Below the pieces are notes generated by a model. It did not search any database. It worked only from the letters and a program-made list of their open reading frames with translations, and was not told where the DNA came from. Below, in pieces: positions 29,350 through 38,479 of a DNA stretch of 44,776 nt (position 1 is its first letter; each line of letters opens with the position of its first letter). The position numbers and the translations under genes were made by a program. Origin of the DNA: Nitrososphaerales archaeon. GTDB lineage: Archaea; Thermoproteota; Nitrososphaeria; Nitrososphaerales; Nitrososphaeraceae. The stretch covers positions 1-44,776 of the forward strand of contig JANWKP010000153.1 in NCBI GenBank assembly GCA_025451315.1, read 5' to 3'.

Positions 29350-30590
29350 AGTTGAAACAGTCTAATAGCTTCGCCTAACGCATTAATAAAGATATTGATC
29401 TCTTCTTTCGTATTGTAAATATAGAAACTAATCCTGGATGTTGCAGATACATCTAGCTTTTCCATTAACACTTGGGCACAATGGTGACCAGAACGAATTG
29501 CAATGGCGTGTTCATTTAAAATAGTAGCCAAATCATGAGGATGGATATCACCTAAATTAAAGGATATAATTCCTCCACGGTTTTGTAGGTTAATATCTCC
29601 GTATAGTTTCATTTGTTTAAGTTCAGACATCTTTTCTATTGCGTATTTTGTTAACTCAATTTCATGGTTTCTGATATGATCCATCCCTATTTCATTCAGA
29701 TAATCTAAAGCAGAACTAAAACCAATAACATCAGCTATATTTGGAGTACCTGCCTCAAATTTATAAGGTAAATCATTAAAGAATGTGTTTTCTTTATGTA
29801 CTTCTTTAATCATATCACCTCCACATAAAAATGGGTCCATTTCTTCTAGGATTTTTTTTTTCCCATACAAAATTCCAACTCCTGTGGGTCCTAACATTTT
29901 ATGAGCGGAAAAAGCGAGAAAGTCACAATCCAGAGAGGTGACATCTGTTGTTAAATGAGGAACAGACTGAGCACCATCAACAAATACAGGAATGTTATAA
30001 GTATGGGCTAAGTCTATGATCTTCTTGATTGGTATAATATTGCCAAGTGCATTAGACATATGACATAAAGAAATTAATTTGGCATTATTATGATTATTAA
30101 GATAAAATTCTAATTCATTTAAGTTTAAATTGCCAGTTTCATCAATTTTTAAATATTTTATTTCGGCATTTTTTTCTTTCGCTAATATTTGCCAAGGAAC
30201 AATATTGCTATGATGTTCTTGTTCGGATAGAATTATTAGGTCTCCTTTTTTAATATTCTGTCTACCCCAACTGTAGGATACTAAATTTATTGCTTCAGTA
30301 GCATTGCGAGTAAAAATTATTTCTTGAGGAGAATTTGCATTGATAAACTTACATACTTTTTTTCTTGTTAATTCATAAGCATTAGTAGCTTCTTCTGCTA
30401 TATCATAAACAGCTCTATGTATATTAGAATTATATAAAGAATAATAATCCACGATTTTATTTATAACTGATAATGGTTTTTGGGTGGTTGATGCATTATC
30501 GAGATACACGAATGGCTTGCCATTAATTTTGCGAGTCAGAATTGGAAAATCTTTACGTATTTTATTCGTTTCCAACTCGGATGATTGCAT
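29346..30590 (-). CDS. sufS: Cysteine desulfurase SufS
   Basis: VYLDNASTTQKP, EQEHHSNIVPW, VDGAQSVPHL, FSAHKMLGPTGVGILYGKK, RSGHHCAQ; 4-nt overlap with sufU. Confidence 0.96.
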   Translation of the reverse strand: MQSSELETNKIRKDFPILTRKINGKPFVYLDNASTTQKPLSVINKIVDYYSLYNSNIHRAVYDIAEEATNAYELTRKKVCKFINANSPQEIIFTRNATEAINLVSYSWGRQNIKKGDLIILSEQEHHSNIVPWQILAKEKNAEIKYLKIDETGNLNLNELEFYLNNHNNAKLISLCHMSNALGNIIPIKKIIDLAHTYNIPVFVDGAQSVPHLTTDVTSLDCDFLAFSAHKMLGPTGVGILYGKKKILEEMDPFLCGGDMIKEVHKENTFFNDLPYKFEAGTPNIADVIGFSSALDYLNEIGMDHIRNHEIELTKYAIEKMSELKQMKLYGDINLQNRGGIISFNLGDIHPHDLATILNEHAIAIRSGHHCAQVLMEKLDVSATSRISFYIYNTKEEINIFINALGEAIRLFQL

Positions 30591-30690
30591 TATACTAATT
30601 ATTATTATTATAGCAGTAAATATAAATGGATGGAAGGAAAATAAAAATTGCCATTATTTCTCATAGTAATATCTTGGATAACTTGTAATA

Positions 30691-31134
30691 TTACCTTTTC
30701 TTGCTGGTCCAATACGTTCCTCCTTCTTTTTTCCATTTTAAGTAATCGTGTATCAAAAGTTTGTGATCAAATGCAATTTCTATTTCATCTATTTTATTAA
30801 TTGGAATCCATGAAATTTCGTGGGCGTCATCGCGTGCAGTAGGGATTCCTCTTATGACTAATACTATAAAGACAACGGTCATTATGTGTCCCCTTGGATC
30901 TCTGGTTGGGTCAGAATATACCCCTAGAATGTCAATCGGATGAACCTCTAATGATGTTTCTTCATACACTTCTCTAACAATAGCATCTTCGATGGTTTCT
31001 CCTTCATTTACAAAACCTCCAGGTAATGCAAATTGATTTTTAAATGGATAGTTCTTTCGCTTGACGAATAATAGTGAAGAAGACTTTTGAATAATAGCAT
31101 CAACCGTAGGAACAGGATTTTTATAGACTTTCAA
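30691..31134 (-). CDS. NUDIX hydrolase
   Basis: GGFVNEGETIEDAIVREVYEETSLEV nudix box. Confidence 0.92.
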   Translation of the reverse strand: MKVYKNPVPTVDAIIQKSSSLLFVKRKNYPFKNQFALPGGFVNEGETIEDAIVREVYEETSLEVHPIDILGVYSDPTRDPRGHIMTVVFIVLVIRGIPTARDDAHEISWIPINKIDEIEIAFDHKLLIHDYLKWKKEGGTYWTSKKR

Positions 31135-31191
31135 GAGCTTCTCTCATTGACAATTGAAAATAATATATATGTTTAACCAAATTATTTATAC

Positions 31192-31434
31192 ATGCAGTTA
31201 TTATGGAGAGAACCTTGGTTAAAACCCTTGATAGATTACGATATTGATTCTGAAAATTGTAGCTTATGTAAAGGAAAATTCGACGATATATCTTTCGTCA
31301 CCTCATGTGAATTCTGTGTTATAGGTATTATGCATGACAAATGTGCTAATTTACACATATTAGAAAGTCATATATCCGAATTAAATACAAAAATCTTACA
31401 ACATAAAGAGAAACCACTACATGATTTTCAATAA
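31192..31434 (+). CDS. Small zinc-binding protein (80 aa)
   Basis: CSLCKGKFDDISFVTSCEFCVIGIMHDKC: two CxxC pairs plus His/Cys. Confidence 0.6.
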   Translation: MQLLWREPWLKPLIDYDIDSENCSLCKGKFDDISFVTSCEFCVIGIMHDKCANLHILESHISELNTKILQHKEKPLHDFQ

Positions 31435-31455
31435 AATTCTTTTTTATAATAATTA

Positions 31456-31464
31456 TTAATTATC
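31456..31464. repeat. Left 9-bp target-site duplication TTAATTATC
   Basis: Identical to 32406-32414, immediately outside the IS ends. Confidence 0.85.
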
Positions 31465-32277
31465 GGCTGTGTAGAAACCATCACCATAACAACCAACTTC
31501 ACTATTCTGTGAACATTGTATGCTATACATCTCAAAATCAGTTCCCTGTTCTGCATTCTTATCAGCCTGGATGTAATATGTTCCCCCAAATAACCTCTTT
31601 ATGACTGATACAATAGTTTCATCTTTGTTACTCTGGTTGTACAGAATCTTGTTGTATCCACGTTTCATTACCTTTCTGTATCTGCCATGAGTCTTCCATA
31701 TTGGTACATCTTCATATCTTGCAGGCATGATACTCAATCCATGTAGTTTCTTTATTACAAGGACATGGTTATCTTCGCTGTCATATGCTTTATCTGCAAC
31801 AACTACAGATAATGATTTTATTTTTGATATTCTTGTCACAATCGGCTTGAAGTCTATGTTATCATGTCGTGGTGGAGCTCGTCTTACCTTGATGTTACAG
31901 ACTATTTGTTTTAGAACATCTGCGCCAATAGATAATTTAGCATATTTCTTTCTCAATTTGGCTCTATCTGTATAGTATTCTGATGCATGTGTTACCTTGA
32001 ATCCAGTTGAATCTAATCCAGCAAATATGTGTCTTGTACCTGTAAAGAGGATAAAAGATGAAATTATCCTTTCTAATAACACTATAATGATTCTATCAGT
32101 GAATTTCTGTAATGTTGTATAATGTGGTATCTTGGACAACTGGAGAAACAACCTCAAATAGTATGCTTCAACAAGCCAGTCTGTAAACATCCTATAACTC
32201 TTACCTTCATATTGCCTTATTGTAACAAGTACAATGTGTTGCCATACTGTGTAAATGTGATTGCTCTTTCTATGCAA
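31456..32277 (-). pseudogene. IS5-family DDE transposase, apparently frameshifted near the C-terminus
   Basis: AGLDSTGFK (D), VVADKAYDSEDN (D), NKDETIVSVIKRLFG (E). After a G5 run (31583-31587) the alternative frame reads GEHITSRLIRMQNRELILRCIAYNVHRIVKLVV, the expected family C-terminus. Confidence 0.82.
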
Positions 32278-32405
32278 GTATAATGGAATACGACAATGTT
32301 TGAGAATACGTAATAGTTGATCTGCTAATCTAACATATTTTGATTGTTGTTGTTAATCAATAATTAATGGTAAAATGTTGCTAGTTATGGATGGTTTATA
32401 GAGCC
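31465..32405 (-). mobile_element. IS5-like insertion sequence, 941 bp
   Basis: Imperfect terminal inverted repeats GGCTGTGTAGAAACCATCACCATAAC / GGCTCTATAAACCATCCATAAC, flanked by 9-bp direct repeats, encoding a DDE transposase. Confidence 0.88.
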
Positions 32406-32414
32406 TTAATTATC
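32406..32414. repeat. Right 9-bp target-site duplication TTAATTATC
   Basis: Matches 31456-31464. Confidence 0.85.
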
Positions 32415-32487
32415 TACAAGTTGTTTTATCTGATTCTCCTTATCAATATCGATGTTATTATAACAAAAATTTCAAGTTAAAATTAAG

Positions 32488-33318
32488 TCAAAAATCCTTT
32501 AGATTTTTGGCATTCACTTTGAATTTTTTTTCTTGAACCTTTTTTCTTAGTTGAGGGGTAGATGATATTAGATTTTTAGTATATTCATTTTTTGGAGCAA
32601 AAATAATTTCTTTGGTTGTGTTAAACTCGATGATTTTTCCTGCGAACATAATTCCTATTTTGTCTACCAATGCAGAAATTAAAGCAAGATCATGAGAAAT
32701 TAAAATTATACTTATTCCTTTTTCTTTAAGCTTTTTCAATACCTTAATTATTTGTGCCTGAACAAGAACATCTAACGCCGTAGTCGGTTCATCAGCAATA
32801 ATAATATCTGGTTCAAGCAATAACGCTAAAGCAATAACAACTCTTTGTTTCATACCTCCACTTAATTCATGAGGATATTTTTGAAGAACAGATTTCTCTA
32901 ATCCCACATTTTCTAGAATTGTTATTACTTTATTATTATCATATAATTGACCGTGGGATTCAAATAGATCTTTAAACTGGGATTTTATTGGATAAACAGG
33001 ATCTAATGAATTTAGCGCTCCTTGAAAAATAATAGAAATTTTCTTCCATCTAATTTTTGAATCAAATTCTTTATCTGATAACTTTGTTATTTCTTCTCCA
33101 TCTAAAAAAATTCTACCTCCTGTAATTTTACCAGGAGGTGATATATTTCTCATTATTGCAGAAACCATTGTACTTTTTCCACATCCTGATTCTCCAGCAA
33201 TCCCAAGCGATTCACATGATTTTAATTCGATAGATACATTATCAACTGCGTTAATATTTTTATTATGTAAAAAATAGGAGACACTTAGACCAGTTATGAG
33301 TAACTTATTTTCTAACAA
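32488..33318 (-). CDS. Oligopeptide/dipeptide (DppD/OppD-type) ABC transporter ATP-binding protein
   Basis: GIAGESGCGKSTMVSAIM, IIFQGALNSLDPVY, HELSGGMKQRVVIALALLLEPDIIIADEPTTALDV, ISHDLALIS. Confidence 0.93.
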   Translation of the reverse strand: MLENKLLITGLSVSYFLHNKNINAVDNVSIELKSCESLGIAGESGCGKSTMVSAIMRNISPPGKITGGRIFLDGEEITKLSDKEFDSKIRWKKISIIFQGALNSLDPVYPIKSQFKDLFESHGQLYDNNKVITILENVGLEKSVLQKYPHELSGGMKQRVVIALALLLEPDIIIADEPTTALDVLVQAQIIKVLKKLKEKGISIILISHDLALISALVDKIGIMFAGKIIEFNTTKEIIFAPKNEYTKNLISSTPQLRKKVQEKKFKVNAKNLKDF

Positions 33319-33415
33319 ATCTAATACTTATCAACCCTGAATAAATATATTTTCAATTTTTAGTGCATTTGAGCTATATATATATGGACCAACAAGCATT
33401 ATTGATCGAGAATAG

Positions 33416-33922
33416 TTGAAAACTCCTATTTGTTCTTTTGATGCTAAAACAGGAATTTTATGTTCAAGATGTGAATCCAAATTAAAAACTGGTCACCTGA
33501 CAGGAGGAGATATTGAGGCTTCGATGAAATTGACTGTATTAGCTGATAAAAACAATATAATTGATAAATTTGTACTAGTAGGAGCTCACAAAATTGATGA
33601 AGAACTAGTGCTAATACTCCCCACTTCAGATATTAGTATATTACGTTCAAATTTGGAATTATTAAATTATATAAAAAAGGAGTTTAACAACGGTGTTTGG
33701 TTCATTGAAAGTGGTGCAACGGAGAGAAGATTTATTGAAAATTTAATATTCCCAGTTAAGATTGCTTCCATCAATTTAGTCTGGCTTCCTGATGGGAACA
33801 AACTGACAAAAATAATAATCTCTAACAAGAAAAATCAAAATATAAAAATTAACACCAATCTAATTACTAAAATTGCAAAAGAAATGAGAAATATAGAATT
33901 ACTTGTCGAGTATATCGATTAA
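33416..33922 (+). CDS. Zn-finger/KH-domain (NusA-like) RNA-binding protein
   Basis: N-terminal CSFDAKTGILCSRCESKL and downstream basic KH-like region; adjacent to aspS; non-ATG start. Confidence 0.55.
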   Translation: MKTPICSFDAKTGILCSRCESKLKTGHLTGGDIEASMKLTVLADKNNIIDKFVLVGAHKIDEELVLILPTSDISILRSNLELLNYIKKEFNNGVWFIESGATERRFIENLIFPVKIASINLVWLPDGNKLTKIIISNKKNQNIKINTNLITKIAKEMRNIELLVEYID

Positions 33923-33973
33923 GTATACTAAATATGGAAAAAATGAAATAAACCATATTCGATATAGATTTAA

Positions 33974-35266
33974 TTGAAAGAAAAGCTTAAAAGAACAAAT
34001 TTTGCTAAAGAATTAAGAGAAGATATTATTGGACAGAAAGTAAATGTTGCCGGCTGGATTGAAGACATTCGCGATATTGGAAAAATAATCTTCTTAGTAA
34101 TTAGAGATATAACAGGTCCAATTCAAGTAATAGTTGATCCAGAAAAGTTCTCCCAAGTTAGGGATATACCTAGACAAAGCTCTATCATACTTTCTGGAAC
34201 AATACAAAGAAGCAAAGCAAAAGAGATGAAAGTAGAGCTTAAATTAGAAGAGATTGGAGAAATCTATTACTCTAAACATCCCCTTCCGATCGACCCAACT
34301 GGACGATTAGAGTCATCAATTGATAAGAGGTTGAATGCAAGGGCATTAGACTTGAGAAATGAAAATGTTTCTAAATTATTTGTTATAAGATCTCATGCTT
34401 TAGAAATTGTAAGACAAACTTTACGAGAGATGGCATTTCTTGAAGTTAATACTCCTAAAATTATTGGAAGTGCAAGCGAAGGAGGTGCAAATTTATTTGA
34501 ATTTGATTATTTTAAAAATAAGGCATATCTAGCACAAAGTCCTCAGCTCTATAAAGAACAACTGATATTGGCATTAGATCGTGTCTTTGAAATCGCTCCA
34601 TATTTTAGAGCAGAGAATTCTAATACTGTAAGGCATTTAACTGAATTTTATAGTGTAGATATTGAAGGAGCTTTTTTAGACTATTATGATATCATGGAAA
34701 TAATGGAGCGATTAATAAAAAATGTTATAATAGGTATACACAATTTAGGTTATCTAGATTTTAAAACAAATGAATTTGTAAAAAAGGCTATAGAGACTAA
34801 ATTCGAAAGACTAACCTATCAAGCCTGCATTCAAGAACTAAAGGAAAATGGTGAAAATGTTGTATATGGGGACGATTTATCAGATTTATCTTTACGAAAA
34901 TTAGGTGATTTACATCCCGGTTTTTATTTTATAACTGAATGGCCTCTAAAGTTAAAACCATTTTATATTCTTGAAAACGAAAATGATCATTTTCTCTCTG
35001 ATTCATTTGACTTGCAACTTGGTTATCTAGAATTAATATCAGGGGGATCACGACAATATGATCCACATAAGATTAGAAATAGATTAGCAGACCAGGGCCT
35101 TCAACCAGATAATTTTTCAGAGCATTTAAAGGTATTTGATTGGGGAATGCCACCCCACGCCGGATGTGGTCTCGGTCTAGATAGATTAATCATGAGTTTA
35201 ACGGGATCGGTGAATATAAGAGAAGTTGTCCTATATCCAAGAGACCCAGATAGGATTAGTCCTTAA
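33974..35266 (+). CDS. aspS: Aspartyl-tRNA(Asp/Asn) synthetase
   Basis: VNVAGWIEDIRDIGKIIFLVIRD, FLEVNTPKIIGSASEGGANLFEFDYF, AYLAQSPQLYKEQLILA, VFEIAPYFRAENSNTVRHLTEFYSVDIE, GCGLGLDRLIMSLTG; TTG start. Confidence 0.95.
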   Translation: MKEKLKRTNFAKELREDIIGQKVNVAGWIEDIRDIGKIIFLVIRDITGPIQVIVDPEKFSQVRDIPRQSSIILSGTIQRSKAKEMKVELKLEEIGEIYYSKHPLPIDPTGRLESSIDKRLNARALDLRNENVSKLFVIRSHALEIVRQTLREMAFLEVNTPKIIGSASEGGANLFEFDYFKNKAYLAQSPQLYKEQLILALDRVFEIAPYFRAENSNTVRHLTEFYSVDIEGAFLDYYDIMEIMERLIKNVIIGIHNLGYLDFKTNEFVKKAIETKFERLTYQACIQELKENGENVVYGDDLSDLSLRKLGDLHPGFYFITEWPLKLKPFYILENENDHFLSDSFDLQLGYLELISGGSRQYDPHKIRNRLADQGLQPDNFSEHLKVFDWGMPPHAGCGLGLDRLIMSLTGSVNIREVVLYPRDPDRISP

Positions 35267-35675
35267 TAAAACATATACTAATTTCTTTAAGATGGTCGAA
35301 TTTATCAAATATAAATGCTTTAAAGTTATTTAACGAAGTAGAGTAAATTATCCAAATAACTGGATTAAGCAGCATAAAAATTTGATCAGTTTTGGAAGGG
35401 AGAAGTTTAGATGGGTGTGAATGAAAAATTGAAATAACATCTAGTTCTGATAATCTAGCTGTATTATATGCATTATAGAGATCGTCAGGATTAATATTAA
35501 ATGCAACCGAAGAATGCAATGAGTTAGTCATTGGCAATATAGATTTAACAATAGATTTGGTATCGACTCTCTTTCCTAACAATATAGCGCAAGATTCGTT
35601 TGGTAATGAGCTAATTGCTAATTTTGTGAGCGCGTTCAAATGGCTATTATATAATAATATTAATTCCTTATTCAT
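35256..35675 (-). CDS. JAB1/MPN (JAMM) metalloprotease-like protein
   Basis: ESCAILLGK, HSHPSKLLPSKTD JAMM motif; 3' end overlaps convergent aspS by 11 nt. Confidence 0.85.
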   Translation of the reverse strand: MNKELILLYNSHLNALTKLAISSLPNESCAILLGKRVDTKSIVKSILPMTNSLHSSVAFNINPDDLYNAYNTARLSELDVISIFHSHPSKLLPSKTDQIFMLLNPVIWIIYSTSLNNFKAFIFDKFDHLKEISICFIKD

Positions 35676-35834
35676 TAGATTCAGAGCATAAGTGTCCTTT
35701 ATATTTATAGAAAAAAATGAAACTCGTTACTAGCAGTAATAATAATTCATCAATATCAAAAAAACAGATAAGGTAAACCCATCATATTAATTTGCGATAT
35801 CAATTTAATTGTTGTTCTTAATATATAAAAGAAA

Positions 35835-36647
35835 TTATTCTAATTGAAATTTTCCTTTCATATAGGGATGTATCGTACAGAAATAATCATATTCCTTTTC
35901 TTTAAGATCTGCACGTAAAAGAGTATAATTAGCACTTCCCATTATTATAGACGAGTCAAATGATTTACCATCATCCTTTAAACTAGTTACGGTATGAGGT
36001 ACATTATCTTGGTTTATCCAATTAATACCCACAAATTCTTTCTTAACCGCTAACACATCAGGATCAAAATCTGGATTACCTTGGGCTGAAGAACCAGCAA
36101 GAATATTCACTTTAGCTAGTTTTGTGATATCGATATTTGTAACCGGTTTTAAATCAGCTGTTGTAAGATCCTTTGTTTCTTCTGACTCAGCTTCGGGATT
36201 TTGAAGCTGGTTTCCAACCGTGGAAAACGAAACGATACCAATAATAACTGCAACAACAAATGAGGCCAGATAAAGTTTTACTTTTGAACTATTTCTGTAT
36301 ATTCCAAGAATTACTGCAGCGGCGGTTACTGAAACAAGTATTAATACTCCAATGTAAACAAATATTGTAGGTGTCTGTCCACTTGAATAGACAGCTCCAA
36401 CCAATCCTATTATAACTAAGATTCCTAACGTTATAAAAGAACCGAGTTTAGCTTTCCTAGAAGAAGGAAATCCGTCCTTAAAAATACCAGGAGCTAAAAA
36501 TATTAGACCTATTAAAAGCGTCAGCAGCGAAACAGCATGCATCCCATCAAGAAATGTTTTGGCAATACCAGATAACGCGACGAATACTCCTACAATTCCT
36601 AGAGAGGTCAATCCTATGCCTGGCGTTAACAAATCCCAGTCTGCCAT
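35835..36647 (-). CDS. Membrane protein with C-terminal plastocyanin-like cupredoxin domain
   Basis: About six TM helices then INWINQDNVPHTVTSLKDDGKSFDSSIIMGSANYTLLRADLKEKEYDYFCTIHPYMKGKFQL (type-1 Cu ligands H...C..H...M). Start ATG 36647 (MADWDLL) preferred to 36773, which overlaps ctaB. Confidence 0.82.
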   Translation of the reverse strand: MADWDLLTPGIGLTSLGIVGVFVALSGIAKTFLDGMHAVSLLTLLIGLIFLAPGIFKDGFPSSRKAKLGSFITLGILVIIGLVGAVYSSGQTPTIFVYIGVLILVSVTAAAVILGIYRNSSKVKLYLASFVVAVIIGIVSFSTVGNQLQNPEAESEETKDLTTADLKPVTNIDITKLAKVNILAGSSAQGNPDFDPDVLAVKKEFVGINWINQDNVPHTVTSLKDDGKSFDSSIIMGSANYTLLRADLKEKEYDYFCTIHPYMKGKFQLE

Positions 36648-36722
36648 GCTTTGTATTTTGGAGAATTTCGCTATAATTTTAACCTTTTCAACCAATGATA
36701 AATTTATAAATTTCCTTGGGAA

Positions 36723-37679
36723 TTGAAAGTTAGCAGTAGAACGAATAAAATAAATCCAAGATATGTAAAACAATTTTGGAGATCCAATGCAGTGGATATA
36801 AAATCATATATTGAAGTTTCAAAACCTCGTATTGTAGTAGTATTAGTAATAACAGCAATAACTTCTTTGCTAGGTGCAACTCGATTCGATAGTACACCAA
36901 ATATTCCTTGGGATGTTTCTTTCTGGCAAGTTGGTTTTTTACTTCTGGCTGGTGCACTTGCTTCTATGGGTTCTAGCGCATTAAACCAATACTATGATAG
37001 AGATATTGATAAATCCATGGTACGAACATCAAAGAGGCCAATTCCATCAGGTGAATTATCTTCGAAGACTGTTTTAGTTTATGGTCTTTCTCTGAGTATT
37101 ATTTCGGTGGTAATTGCTTGGTTAACATTAAATCCTGTAGCTACTTTTATGATTGCATTAGGAATATTTTTTTATGTTATAATATATACAGTATGGCTTA
37201 AGAGGTCAAATTCTGCTAATATAGTAATTGGAGGATTTGCTGGAAGTGCTGCATCTATGGCAGGATGGGCGACTACAACTGGCTCGATTGATTTAACAGG
37301 ATTCTTGGTCGGTTGGCTTGTCTTCATGTGGACTCCCCCTCATTTTTGGTGTCTTGCAATAAAAATGAGAGAAGAGTATGCCAGTGCCAAGATTCCCATG
37401 TTGCCAGTTTTAATAGGAAATGAAAGAACTGCCAAATATATCTTCATTAACACTGCTATATTGCTTCCATTTTCTATTTCCTTATACTTTTTTGGACTAG
37501 GTCTTTTATATACTTCTATAGCCTTAATTTCAGGAACTCTGATGCTCATTTATCATTATAAATTAACTAAGAATCCTACTCCAGAATTTGCATGGAAAGC
37601 ATACAAAGTAACTGCTCCATATCTTGTCATAATCTTTATTGCAGTAGCTGTAGATGCACTATTCTACTATAGGATTTAA
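36723..37679 (+). CDS. ctaB: Protoheme IX farnesyltransferase (heme O synthase)
   Basis: YIEVSKPRIVVVLVITA, ALNQYYDRDIDKSMVRTSKRPIPSGE, WTPPHFWCLAIKMREEYASAKIPMLPV; start could be downstream of 36723. Confidence 0.95.
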   Translation: MKVSSRTNKINPRYVKQFWRSNAVDIKSYIEVSKPRIVVVLVITAITSLLGATRFDSTPNIPWDVSFWQVGFLLLAGALASMGSSALNQYYDRDIDKSMVRTSKRPIPSGELSSKTVLVYGLSLSIISVVIAWLTLNPVATFMIALGIFFYVIIYTVWLKRSNSANIVIGGFAGSAASMAGWATTTGSIDLTGFLVGWLVFMWTPPHFWCLAIKMREEYASAKIPMLPVLIGNERTAKYIFINTAILLPFSISLYFFGLGLLYTSIALISGTLMLIYHYKLTKNPTPEFAWKAYKVTAPYLVIIFIAVAVDALFYYRI

Positions 37680-37712
37680 GGGAGTAGTCAGAAGTAGCTC
37701 TTAACTACTCAA

Positions 37713-37922
37713 TCATTTTATTAACTCTATCCGTCTTTTATCTTTCGAGATCCATGAGACCCTCAAAAGCCCATATATTTCGAGATCCAATAATATCTTG
37801 TTAATTTCAGCACTATCCAATTCTATTCCTTCTTTGGATAAGAGTGAACTTAATTCTGAATCAGTTAAAGTGTTGGATTGTTTTATTTTTTCATAAACAA
37901 TATTTCTTATTGGATATCTCAA
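37713..37922 (-). CDS. Small winged-helix-like protein (69 aa)
   Basis: VYEKIKQSNTLTDSELSSLLSKEGIELDSAEINKILLDLEIYGLLRVSWISKDKRRIEL. Confidence 0.55.
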   Translation of the reverse strand: MRYPIRNIVYEKIKQSNTLTDSELSSLLSKEGIELDSAEINKILLDLEIYGLLRVSWISKDKRRIELIK

Positions 37923-37980
37923 ACTAATTAAACTAGCTTTGGCAATTATATTAAAATATCTCTAGGATGAAAATAGGTGG

Positions 37981-38262
37981 TTACTTAATATTTACTGATT
38001 TTCTACTTATATTCACTACTTGAATTTCACTAACTCCCTCAGTTTTTTTAATATATTCTTCCAAGGAATCCATTTGGCCTTCTTCGTCGTTTAAACTAAA
38101 ATCACATATTAAAGAGTTAAGTCCAAAAGCAATAGGTTCTTTTCCATATCTTTCTATTCCCATTCCAGTTGGTATACTCGACTTTAATTTGGTAATTACT
38201 TGATCGAGATCTGTGTCTGCTTCTGACGGCAGGATTTTAATTCGAGCAACTAATCGTGACAA
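37981..38262 (-). CDS. ef1b: Translation elongation factor 1 beta (aEF1B)
   Basis: LVARIKILPSEADTDLDQVITKLKSSI...YGKEPIAFGLNSLICDFSLNDEEGQMDSLEEYIKKTEGVSEIQVVNISRKSV; TTG start at 38262, two nt after the Zn-ribbon stop's last base. Confidence 0.85.
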   Translation of the reverse strand: MSRLVARIKILPSEADTDLDQVITKLKSSIPTGMGIERYGKEPIAFGLNSLICDFSLNDEEGQMDSLEEYIKKTEGVSEIQVVNISRKSVNIK

Positions 38263-38263
38263 T

Positions 38264-38440
38264 TTATGGACCTTCAAAACTACAGTTAACACATTTATAC
38301 AATCTGGCGAATTCTCTACAGCTTTGACATCTCCATAATAGTACATAACCACAATTAGGACAATAAAATTTTACACATTCATCATTTGGCATAATAGGTC
38401 TATTACATGATGAACAAACAGGCAATTGCAACGTTGACAT
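38264..38440 (-). CDS. Zn-ribbon RNA-binding protein (58 aa), not in ORF track
   Basis: MSTLQLPVCSSCNRPIMPNDECVKFYCPNCGYVLLWRCQSCREFARLYKCVNCSFEGP*: four CxxC knuckles; location immediately upstream of aEF1B as in many archaea. Confidence 0.85.
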   Translation of the reverse strand: MSTLQLPVCSSCNRPIMPNDECVKFYCPNCGYVLLWRCQSCREFARLYKCVNCSFEGP

Positions 38441-38479
38441 TTTAAATCTATTGGAAAAATAACCGAATTTATATTTTGC

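Noticed and set aside
36648-36773. N-terminal extension of the cupredoxin membrane protein ORF
   Set aside because: Runs into the divergent ctaB 5' region; MADWDLL at 36647 is a better start followed directly by TM1
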